Shown here: positions 17,246-24,193 of the stretch, one piece after another | How positions within the stretch are numbered: the stretch's first letter is position 1 | How the letters are laid out: each line of letters opens with the position of its first letter | Assembly (NCBI GenBank): GCA_910578095.1 | Contig: CAJTOZ010000022.1 | Span: forward strand, 1-39,386 | DNA length: 39,386 nucleotides | Direction of reading: 5' to 3' | Origin: an uncultured Muribaculaceae bacterium | GTDB taxonomy: Bacteria > Bacteroidota > Bacteroidia > Bacteroidales > Muribaculaceae | Made by a program: the position numbers and the translations under genes | The notes under the pieces: model-generated | What the model was told of the DNA's origin: nothing | Databases searched by the model: none | What the model saw: the letters and a program-made list of their open reading frames with translations, nothing else

Positions 17246-19138
17246 ATGACTAAAGCTTTCAAATATCTGAGCTACATGCTCCTTGGCGCAGCATGCGCCG
17301 GCGCAGCATGGTCCTGCACAGATGAAACCTACGAACTCCCCGAGCCCAACATCACCCCCGCAGAGCTCGTGGAAGGCGTGGCATTCACTGTAGAGCACGA
17401 CGCACAAAACCCCAACATCATCCACCTCAAAAGCCTCATGCCCGCCAGCTATCAGGTGGCATGGGTGACACCGCAGGGCCGCAAGACCGGCGGCGAAGCC
17501 ACTCTCTCCATCCCCTTCGACGGATCGTACGAAGTGCAGATGGGCGTCGACACCCGCGGCGGCTATGTGTGGAGCGAACCCTACACCTTCACCATCGATG
17601 AATTCTGCGCCGACTTCGTCGACCACTACCTCTGGAAGCGTATCAGCGGCGGTGTGGGCCAGAGCAAGACATGGCAGCTCGACCTCGGCGTGCTTGCCGA
17701 CGGCTCCTGGAAAGCCACTTTCTTCGGCGGACCGCACTGGTTCTTCACCAACACCTACAATTGGGACTGCCTGCACGCAGCCAACGAGTCCGAGACTGTG
17801 AGCAACAACTTCCTGGACAACGAAGATTGGGAAGCAAGCATGGCCATCACGCCCAACTCCGATTGGTCTTGGTTCGCCGACTACGCAAGCAACGACTGGC
17901 TGGTGAGCGGCGGAGCCCAGAACTTCGGCTACATCACCTTCGACCTCATCAACGGCGCGAACGTGACAATCACCGATGCCAACGGCAACGTGGTGAGCAA
18001 GGGCACCTACATGCTCGACACCGATGCGCACACCGTTACGCTCTCCGACACCTATCCTCTTGAAGCTACGGACAACCGCACCCACGAGCGCTTCCTGCAG
18101 CTGCTCTATCTTTCCAACGATGCCATGCTGCTCATGGCTCCCACCGAAGGCGTCACCCTCAACTACGTGACCAAAGAATATTTCGAGACCTACACCCCGC
18201 CGGTAGCCACCACCATCACGCTGCCCGAAGGCTGGGACCAGACCCTCGGCAACCAGTTCAGATACTGCACCTGGGCTCTCGACCAGGAGGCTCCCTTCGA
18301 CTGGTACGACCTGGGCGGCGCAGCTATCAACGGCTTCAAGAGCTCCGGCGACTATCCCGACACGTTCAAGCCCGTGAGCTCCACCGTTGAAGAATTCGCC
18401 CTCAATCTGTGCAGCCCCGAAGTAGGCCAATACACGGCCACACTTCCCGATGGCAGCAACATGACCGGTGAAATCAGCGTAAACCCCAAGGGTTTCATCA
18501 ATTTCAGCAACGGCATCGGCTACCTGCCCCTCGGCGGTTCCACCGTGAAGCTCGAAGGCAGCTCGCTCACAATGATTGCTGTGACCTTCGACGACTTCGG
18601 CCGTGTTGAAAGCTTCGTTGCCGGCCTGCCTCAGGCTGATGTCAACGGCACCGTCTACCAGTACCTCGGCTACAAATTCGTGGCAGACTTCGGAGGCGAG
18701 AAGAAAGAGACCTACAAGGCCGTACTTTCCTGGAACGACACCGGCACCTGGACCCAGATCGACAGCGCCCCCATCTTTGTTGAAGACGGCGGCACATACA
18801 CCATCAAGCTCGATGCACCCTACACCTCCGGCATGGGCGATCCCTGCCTCTGGCTTGATGTGAACAAAATCCTCAACACCCACATGGATTGCGACGTGGT
18901 GCTGAAGGACATCAAGATCGACGGCGTAAGCGTAGCGTTCGACGACTCTGCCATCTCCCGCTCGCGCTCATCCGACAAAATTGAGGAAGACGGCTATCTG
19001 GGCGCCCGCCGCTACATCTGCAACCCCTGGGGTCTTGCAAGCTGCTTCACCGGCCTCGATCAGTTCCACGCCACCAGTGGCTATGAAGTGACATTCACCG
19101 TCAGCTTCTCCACCGGAAATTCCTTCCTGGGCGAATAA
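17246..19138 (+). CDS. PUL surface lipoprotein, putative glycan-binding, unassigned family
   Basis: This 630-residue lipoprotein has a signal peptide ending in AAWSC (Cys24). The segment after the signal (about 40-115) resembles a PKD/Ig-like domain (FDGSYEVQMGVDTRGGYVWSE). The middle, about 120-310, is rich in Trp and Asp with alternating beta-strand character. The C-terminal part, about 320-630, also looks all-beta. I do not recognise catalytic motifs. Its place after susD, the position of SusE/SusF or SGBP genes, and its surface-lipoprotein signal suggest a glycan-binding role for this PUL, but this is inferred from context only. It lies 42 nt before the next lipoprotein gene. Confidence 0.75.
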   Translation: MTKAFKYLSYMLLGAACAGAAWSCTDETYELPEPNITPAELVEGVAFTVEHDAQNPNIIHLKSLMPASYQVAWVTPQGRKTGGEATLSIPFDGSYEVQMGVDTRGGYVWSEPYTFTIDEFCADFVDHYLWKRISGGVGQSKTWQLDLGVLADGSWKATFFGGPHWFFTNTYNWDCLHAANESETVSNNFLDNEDWEASMAITPNSDWSWFADYASNDWLVSGGAQNFGYITFDLINGANVTITDANGNVVSKGTYMLDTDAHTVTLSDTYPLEATDNRTHERFLQLLYLSNDAMLLMAPTEGVTLNYVTKEYFETYTPPVATTITLPEGWDQTLGNQFRYCTWALDQEAPFDWYDLGGAAINGFKSSGDYPDTFKPVSSTVEEFALNLCSPEVGQYTATLPDGSNMTGEISVNPKGFINFSNGIGYLPLGGSTVKLEGSSLTMIAVTFDDFGRVESFVAGLPQADVNGTVYQYLGYKFVADFGGEKKETYKAVLSWNDTGTWTQIDSAPIFVEDGGTYTIKLDAPYTSGMGDPCLWLDVNKILNTHMDCDVVLKDIKIDGVSVAFDDSAISRSRSSDKIEEDGYLGARRYICNPWGLASCFTGLDQFHATSGYEVTFTVSFSTGNSFLGE

Positions 19139-19180
19139 ATATTCTATAAATCCAATCAGAATTCATTTTTTCCAATCAAT

Positions 19181-21334
19181 ATGAATAAAAAAATACTGGT
19201 AGGGCTGCTGTCGCTCACTCTCGGTGCATCTTTCTCGCTCACCTCGTGCGATGATGTAGACGATCCCGTAGTCAGCACCACCCCTATCGTCAAGGAAGTC
19301 GTGACCGGCGCCGCCGATGTCACCGCCACCAGCGCCACCGTAACCGGCACCGTAACCGGCCTCAGCGGCCAGGCAGCCGGCGCCTACACCGTCGGCGTGG
19401 TCTACAGCACCTCCGAGAATCCCACCGCCGGCGGTAGCCGCGTGGCCGGTACCCTCGGCGAGGATGGCACCACCGTCACCACCACCATCAACGGCCTCAG
19501 CGACGGTGTCACCTACTACTATGCTTCGTTCGTGACCCTGCAGGGCACCGTGTCGCAGTACGGCGAGGTGAAGAGCTTCATCACCACCGACTCCGAAATC
19601 GCCACCGCAGCTCCCGCAGACGTGGAAGCTACCACCGCCAACCTCAGCGGTACCATCAACGGCATGCAGGACAAGCTCGATGCAGGCACTCTTGCCTACG
19701 GTATCATCATCGCTCCCGCATCCAAGTCCATCGAACAGGGCACCAAGCTGCCTGCCGAAGGCACCGACAACGCCTTCACAGTCACCGCCAAGGGTCTTGT
19801 GCCCAACACCGCCTACCAGTTTGCGGCCTTCATGACCGTCAACGGAGCCGATGTGCTCGGCAACGTGCAGCAGCTCACCACCCCCGTGGGCGTGAACGCT
19901 GAAGCCGAAAGCATTGACGACTACGTGAACATGGGCACACGCCTCGAATGGTGCCGCTACAATGTGGGCGCAGCATCCGAGGGCGATGCCGGCACACTGC
20001 TCGGCTTCGGCGATATCACCGGCTTCAACTACTCCACCGAACTCTACGAGTACGCCGACGCCGATATCACCGGCACCGAACGCGACGCAGCCGTGGCCGC
20101 AGGCATGGGCTTCACGCCCACGCTCGCCGACTGGGAAGAACTCTTCGCCGTGTGCGATATCGAAGAAGCCACTGTCGACGGCACCGCAGGCATGAAACTC
20201 ACCTCCCGCACCACCGGCGGCACCATCTTCCTGCCCGCAGCCGGCAAGCGCGAAGGCACCAATATCGACTACACCTATGCCGGCATGTACTGGACCGGCA
20301 ATGTGCGCCCCGATGCAGCCGACTACGCCAGCCTCATCATGGTACACAGCGGCATCCACGCCGAGCAGCCCGCACTGCGCAGCACCGGTGCCCTCGTGCG
20401 TCCCGTGCGCAAGCCCTTCGTCAATGAAATCGAAGCCGACGTGACCAAACTCGCCGTGGGCGACCTTGAGAGCAACGGCCGCATCCGCATCGAGATCTAC
20501 AACGAATTCGGAAGCACCTCCAGCGCCCCCGCCATCGACCTCTCTGCCCTCTCGTTCGAGAGTCAGATGGTAGTCGACTTCACCCTCAGCGGCGTTACCG
20601 GCAACCTCAAGGAAGGCGCCAAGGGCAGCTACCGCGCAGGTCTTGAATACGCAGCAGCCGGCTGGGATCCCTCCTACTGGAGCAGCTTCGACGGCAACGC
20701 ACAGGATTGCATAGTCAACGGCGACGGCAACTACCGCGTGTGCATGAACACCGAGCGCACTACCACGGGCGCAGTTGTGTTCTGCATCGACATCGACGGC
20801 CTCGGCAACGATGTAGTGGACAAGACCAACGTGAAAGTGGAGAAACTCGTTATCTCGCTTGATCCCAAGCAGGCCATGTACACCAACGTCGACACTTCCG
20901 GAGCTCATATCTGGTTCGGCAACAAGGAAGACAATGGCACCGACGTGCGCATTGAATTCTACAACGAGTACGGCCCCTCCAACGATGGCAGCGGCGATCC
21001 CTTCGCCGGCGTAACATTCGGCCAGGGCACCACCGTAGCCAACGTCACCATCAGCGGCGTCACCGGCAACCTCGTAAGCGGAGCAGCCGGCAGCTACACC
21101 GGCGCCATGAGCCTTGCATGCGGCGGCTGGTATCCCTCCTGGTGGGGCGGCGGCGCAAGCGACCAACAGATTTCCGGCGACGGTACCTACAACTTCCCTG
21201 CCTACATCGAAGCCAACGGTACAGGCACCGTAGTGTGGTGCATCGACATCGTGGGCCTCTGGAAAGATCTCGCCGACACCTCCAAGCTCGATATCAAGAT
21301 CAACAGCGTCACCACTCCCGTACACGCACAGTAA
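19181..21334 (+). CDS. Multidomain PUL surface lipoprotein, putative glycan-binding
   Basis: This 717-residue lipoprotein has a signal ending LTSC (Cys23). Two fibronectin-III-like repeats follow (about 40-136 and 144-235; both contain G-V-T-Y or N-T-A-Y strands followed by YA/FA). A domain at about 248-413 resembles FISUMP / C-type-lectin-like modules (FTPTLADWEELF, IFLPAAGKR, ending GALVRPVR). Two tandem copies of a beta-sandwich then occupy about 430-560 and 583-709. They share RIEIYNEFG / RIEFYNEYG, GVTGNL and CIDIDGL / CIDIVGL, and each copy has an aromatic cluster (WDPSYW, WYPSWW) suited to stacking on sugars. No catalytic residues are apparent. It is last before a strong terminator and is probably a surface glycan-binding protein; the ligand is unknown. 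Confidence 0.8.
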   Translation: MNKKILVGLLSLTLGASFSLTSCDDVDDPVVSTTPIVKEVVTGAADVTATSATVTGTVTGLSGQAAGAYTVGVVYSTSENPTAGGSRVAGTLGEDGTTVTTTINGLSDGVTYYYASFVTLQGTVSQYGEVKSFITTDSEIATAAPADVEATTANLSGTINGMQDKLDAGTLAYGIIIAPASKSIEQGTKLPAEGTDNAFTVTAKGLVPNTAYQFAAFMTVNGADVLGNVQQLTTPVGVNAEAESIDDYVNMGTRLEWCRYNVGAASEGDAGTLLGFGDITGFNYSTELYEYADADITGTERDAAVAAGMGFTPTLADWEELFAVCDIEEATVDGTAGMKLTSRTTGGTIFLPAAGKREGTNIDYTYAGMYWTGNVRPDAADYASLIMVHSGIHAEQPALRSTGALVRPVRKPFVNEIEADVTKLAVGDLESNGRIRIEIYNEFGSTSSAPAIDLSALSFESQMVVDFTLSGVTGNLKEGAKGSYRAGLEYAAAGWDPSYWSSFDGNAQDCIVNGDGNYRVCMNTERTTTGAVVFCIDIDGLGNDVVDKTNVKVEKLVISLDPKQAMYTNVDTSGAHIWFGNKEDNGTDVRIEFYNEYGPSNDGSGDPFAGVTFGQGTTVANVTISGVTGNLVSGAAGSYTGAMSLACGGWYPSWWGGGASDQQISGDGTYNFPAYIEANGTGTVVWCIDIVGLWKDLADTSKLDIKINSVTTPVHAQ

Positions 21335-21370
21335 TCAGCATCTTCTGAACCTAAGACCATAACACACCGC

Positions 21371-21406
21371 GAAAGCCCGGTTTACCCGTTAAACCGGGCT
21401 TTCTTT
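21371..21406 (+). terminator. Intrinsic terminator after the SusCD-lipoprotein genes
   Basis: Perfect 14-bp stem: GAAAGCCCGGTTTA (21371-21384) pairs with TAAACCGGGCTTTC (21390-21403) around a 5-nt loop and runs into a short T-tract. It sits between the lipoprotein gene and GH5, with no clear promoter after it, so GH5 may depend on read-through. Confidence 0.85.
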
Positions 21407-21440
21407 CCCCCCAACTGTAAAACACAGCACAGCAAACGAC

Positions 21441-23129
21441 ATGAAATTCCGACACTTGCTCCTTGCCCTCGCCGTGGCCGCCGGATTCGCATCCTGCAGC
21501 GACGACAAGGATGAGCCCGCTCCTGCATGGGGCGACGGCATCACCGTAAAAAGCGAGATGGCCCTCGCAGGCAAGACCCCTCAGACACTCAACATCAAGG
21601 CTCCCGCAGCCCCCACCCTCACCACCGATGCCACATGGCTGCACTTCGGCGATGTAAAATCACTGCCGGCCAGCATATATGCCGTGGAGATCCATGGCGA
21701 TATCAATCCCTCAGGCGAAGCCCGCCAGGCCATAGTGTCCATCACCTCCGGCACGCACAAGGCGGAGGTAAAGGTGACACAGCATGCCGGCGACGCCGTG
21801 GAGATTCTTTCCGTAGAGCCATCCACCGTGCTCAACCCCGCAGGCGGCACCATTACCATCAAATACCTGGCCACCGCCGAGCCTTCGGCTACGATGCCCG
21901 ACTGGATGACACGCGTGCACGGCAGGGCACTCACAGAGGGAGCTCTCACCATCAACTACACAGCCAACCTGAGCGGTGCTCCCCGCGAGGTTGAGGTGAC
22001 GCTATCCGTCACGAAGACCGCAACGGCCACCGTAACACTCACGCAAGCACCCAAAGACCTGCCTCAGGACATGGGCAGCACCGCCGCACAGCTCGCATCC
22101 AGAATGTATGCCGGCATCAATATCGGCAACACCATGGAGTGCCCCGGCAAGGAGGGCGACTGGAGCATGCCTGTCAATGAGACCTACGTAGCAGCCCTCG
22201 CAGCTATGGGCTTCAATGCTGTGCGCATACCCTGCGCATGGGACAGCCATGTGAGCGACGCCGCCATCAACGCCATCGATCCCGCGTGGCTCGACCGCGT
22301 GGACGAAGTGGTGGGATGGGTCATCGGCAACGGCATGTATGCCATCGTCAACATCCACTGGGACGGCGGATGGCTCGAAAACACCTGCAAGGACGGCTAC
22401 GACGCCTCCGTCGACCAAAAACAGCGCGATTACTGGACACAGATAGCCAACAAGCTCAACCACTACGACGAGCACCTGCTGCTCGCCGCCATGAATGAGC
22501 CCAACCACTCCGACGACAATAGCACCGACGCTATCATGGCCTATCAGCAGACCATGCTCGACGCCGTGCGCGCCACCGGCGGCAACAACGCCACCCGCGT
22601 GCTCGTGATGCAGGTGCCCAACACCAACATCGACCTCGGCACCGCAGGCTACTATCACCTGCCCACCGACGTGGTGGAGGACCGCATGATGGTGGAAGCA
22701 CACTACTACGACACCTATCAGTTCAACATGATGGAAAAAGACGAGAACTGGGGCAAAATGCACTACTACTGGGGTGCCGAGAATCTCGTGGCCGGTTCCG
22801 ACCGCAACTCCCCCCACACCGAGGCCGACGTGCGCACTCAGATGCAGAAGATGAAGACTGCCTACGTGGACAAGGGCATCCCCGCCATCATCGGCGAATA
22901 CTGCGTGTGCGTGGACCGCTCCAATGTGGACGGCGTCGACAAAGCCAAGCATCAGGCCAGCCAGAAACTCTGGAACCGCGTAGTGACCCGCGAAGCCAAG
23001 AACGCCGGCTGTGTGCCCTTCTTCTGGGAAGTAGGCACCGACATCAGCCGCCGCGATGGCTCCGTGATCCGCTCCTACCAGCTCGACGGCGTGCTTGAAG
23101 GCGCCCAGGAAGGCGTATATCCCTTTTGA
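21441..23129 (+). CDS. GH5 endo-beta-glucanase lipoprotein with two BACON-like domains
   Basis: This 562-residue protein has a lipoprotein signal ending FASC (Cys19). Two BACON-like beta-sandwich domains follow (about 33-115, ending VKVTQHAG, and about 120-203, ending VTLTQAP). The GH5 TIM barrel runs from about 215 to 560. It shows the family residues GINIGNTME, VRIPCAW, the acid/base Glu353 in AAMNEPNH, His421-Tyr in EAHYYD and the nucleophile Glu486 in IIGEYCV. The B. ovatus surface endo-xyloglucanase has the same lipoprotein-BACON-GH5 order, so an outer-surface enzyme that makes the first backbone cuts is likely. The exact GH5 subfamily and substrate cannot be fixed by eye; cellulose-like or mixed-linkage glucan remain possible. 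The gene follows a terminator and is followed by a REP element. Confidence 0.93.
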   Translation: MKFRHLLLALAVAAGFASCSDDKDEPAPAWGDGITVKSEMALAGKTPQTLNIKAPAAPTLTTDATWLHFGDVKSLPASIYAVEIHGDINPSGEARQAIVSITSGTHKAEVKVTQHAGDAVEILSVEPSTVLNPAGGTITIKYLATAEPSATMPDWMTRVHGRALTEGALTINYTANLSGAPREVEVTLSVTKTATATVTLTQAPKDLPQDMGSTAAQLASRMYAGINIGNTMECPGKEGDWSMPVNETYVAALAAMGFNAVRIPCAWDSHVSDAAINAIDPAWLDRVDEVVGWVIGNGMYAIVNIHWDGGWLENTCKDGYDASVDQKQRDYWTQIANKLNHYDEHLLLAAMNEPNHSDDNSTDAIMAYQQTMLDAVRATGGNNATRVLVMQVPNTNIDLGTAGYYHLPTDVVEDRMMVEAHYYDTYQFNMMEKDENWGKMHYYWGAENLVAGSDRNSPHTEADVRTQMQKMKTAYVDKGIPAIIGEYCVCVDRSNVDGVDKAKHQASQKLWNRVVTREAKNAGCVPFFWEVGTDISRRDGSVIRSYQLDGVLEGAQEGVYPF

Positions 23130-23154
23130 TATAGATTATTAAGTGAATATTCCG

Positions 23155-23191
23155 TATCTTTGTGGAGTCGGCACCCGCCGGCTCCATTTTT
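23155..23191 (+). terminator. Terminator hairpin after GH5 with overlapping -7 promoter box
   Basis: GGAGTCGGC (23164-23172) pairs with GCCGGCTCC (23177-23185; one G-U pair) around a 4-nt loop and is followed by ATTTTT, a standard intrinsic terminator. Directly before it, TATCTTTG (23155-23162) is a perfect -7 box whose start of transcription would fall inside the left arm of the stem. Confidence 0.7.
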
Positions 23192-23194
23192 ACA

Positions 23195-23300
23195 AATGTA
23201 CGGATGCACCCCCTAATGTACGGATGCACCCCGGTGCATCCTAACGCCAACAAAAACCACAACAATGTACGGACGCACCCTGGTGCGTCCTAACGCCAAC
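23195..23300 (+). repeat. REP hairpins upstream of the RAYT gene
   Basis: There is one half unit (23195-23212, AATGTACGGATGCACCCC, with no second arm). Two complete hairpins follow at 23222-23241 (GGATGCACC..GGTGCATCC) and 23271-23290 (GGACGCACC..GGTGCGTCC). Each full copy has GTAC before the stem and TAACGCCAACAAAA after it. All three point the same way. The two full stems differ by a T-A to C-G pair swap, so pairing is kept. Confidence 0.85.
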
Positions 23301-23310
23301 AAAAAAAGCA

Positions 23311-23802
23311 ATGAGCAATCCATTCTACACTCGCAAAACACCTCGCGCCGATTTTCATAATTATTGTGAAGGGACTTATTTCGTGACCATATGCACACAA
23401 GACAAATTCCATTATTTTGGTAAAATCATTGACGATAAAATGTATCTCTCGGAAATTGGACAAATTGCAGACGATGCGCTCAAAACTCTACATATGCACT
23501 ACAACTATGTAGAGGTTCCGCTATATATTGTTATGCCAAACCATATTCATGCAATTATACGCATCAAGGATGCACCGGGGTGCATCCCTACACAGCGCAG
23601 CGCACTCGGAGTAGTAATCGGCGGCTACAAGCAATCCGTAACAAGGTACGCACGGCGCAACGGAATTGATTTCGGATGGCAAAAACGCTATCACGACCAC
23701 ATTATACGCGGAACGAACGATGGCAATAATATAGCCGACTACATAGAAACTAATGTAATACGTTGGACCACCGATTGTTTCTACAATCATATGACCCATT
23801 AA
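23311..23802 (+). CDS. REP-associated tyrosine transposase (RAYT, Y1/HUH family)
   Basis: This 163-residue protein of the Y1_Tnp (IS200/IS605-like TnpA) superfamily is somewhat short for a RAYT. The N-terminus (YFVTICTQDKFHYFG) matches the RAYT pattern Y/H-FVT-x-C-T. The HUH motif is H78-I79-H80 in VMPNHIHAII. A GVVIGGYKQSVTRYAR segment and W-x-x-x-YHDHIIR follow, and the catalytic Tyr is Y144 in IADYIETNVIRW. RAYTs are single-strand nucleases/transposases that act on REP hairpins and are usually kept as single-copy domesticated genes. The gene is visibly more AT-rich than its neighbours, which suggests acquisition. Residues 86-93 are encoded by a perfect REP hairpin. No promoter is obvious other than the -7 box at 23155. 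Confidence 0.9.
   Translation: MSNPFYTRKTPRADFHNYCEGTYFVTICTQDKFHYFGKIIDDKMYLSEIGQIADDALKTLHMHYNYVEVPLYIVMPNHIHAIIRIKDAPGCIPTQRSALGVVIGGYKQSVTRYARRNGIDFGWQKRYHDHIIRGTNDGNNIADYIETNVIRWTTDCFYNHMTH
23568..23587 (-). repeat. REP hairpin in frame inside the RAYT gene
   Basis: The stem GGATGCACC (23568-23576) and GGTGCATCC (23579-23587), with a 2-nt centre, matches the flanking repeats exactly. On the minus strand it is preceded by GTAG, the full recognition-type tetranucleotide. It encodes the stretch DAPGCIP in the loop between the HUH strand and the GVVIGGYK segment. Confidence 0.9.
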
Positions 23803-23803
23803 T

Positions 23804-24120
23804 GTTAGGATGCAGCCCCACAGTGTTAGGATGCACCAGGGTGCATCCCTACAACCCCATAATGTACGGACGCACCCTGGTGCGTCCTAACGCCAACAAA
23901 ACCACTTTTCCGATTGCGGATGCACCGGGGTGCATCCCTACAACCACACAATGTACGGACGCACCCTGGTGCGTCCTAACGCCAACAAAACCACTTTTCC
24001 GGTTGCGGATGCACCAGGGCGCATCCCTACAACCACACAATGTACGGACGCACCCTGGTGCGTCCTAACGCCAACAAAACCACTTTTCCGATTGCGGATG
24101 CACCGGGGTGCATCCCTACA
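23804..24120. repeat. Alternating REP array with 89-nt tandem period (BIME-like)
   Basis: This non-coding stretch starts with a degenerate half hairpin (about 23804-23823) and a complete reverse-oriented one (23829-23848). Then come three tandem copies of an 89-nt unit starting at 23861, 23950 and 24039; the last copy stops after 82 nt. Each unit holds a forward hairpin (23868-23887, 23957-23976, 24046-24065) and a reverse hairpin (23918-23937, 24007-24026, 24096-24115), separated by CGCCAACAAAACCACTTTTC. Copies 1 and 3 are identical over their shared 82 nt. Copy 2 has three substitutions, one of which breaks a stem pair. The remaining 24121-24193, up to the GH97 start, is AT-rich with no clear promoter. 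Confidence 0.9.
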
Positions 24121-24193
24121 TTGCTAAGTGTCAACGATTTGTTTCGGCTGAATATTAACAAGAATTTTCAAACACCCAAATAACCACCAGATA

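Larger units (their letters stand above)
23195..24120. mobile_element. REP/RAYT element: HUH transposase gene with flanking REP hairpins
   Basis: The element consists of the RAYT gene (23311-23802), REP-type hairpins on both sides and one hairpin within it. The repeats share the form GTA[G/C] followed by a stem GGAYGCACC / GGTGCRTCC with a 2-nt centre, often followed by TAACGC. A conserved tetranucleotide at the 5' side of an imperfect palindrome is the known recognition signature of REP-associated tyrosine transposases. I see no terminal inverted repeats or target-site duplication that would define a classic insertion sequence. The element separates GH5 from GH97 within the PUL. Confidence 0.8.

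Noticed and set aside
19163..21325. 720-residue minus-strand open frame opposite the FN3-like lipoprotein
   Set aside because: It is a codon-bias shadow; the plus-strand frame has a lipoprotein signal and internal domain repeats.
23195..23802. Complete IS200/IS605 insertion sequence
   Set aside because: The protein is RAYT-like, there is no TnpB, and hairpins occur in many copies on both sides instead of one at each end.
23861..24120. CRISPR array
   Set aside because: The 89-nt units are near-identical along their whole length and contain two hairpins each; there are no unique spacers or cas genes.
23763..24127. Short open frames in the REP array
   Set aside because: They translate only the repeats (recurring DAPGCIP/GCTRVHP-like strings) and overlap hairpins, so they are not genes.
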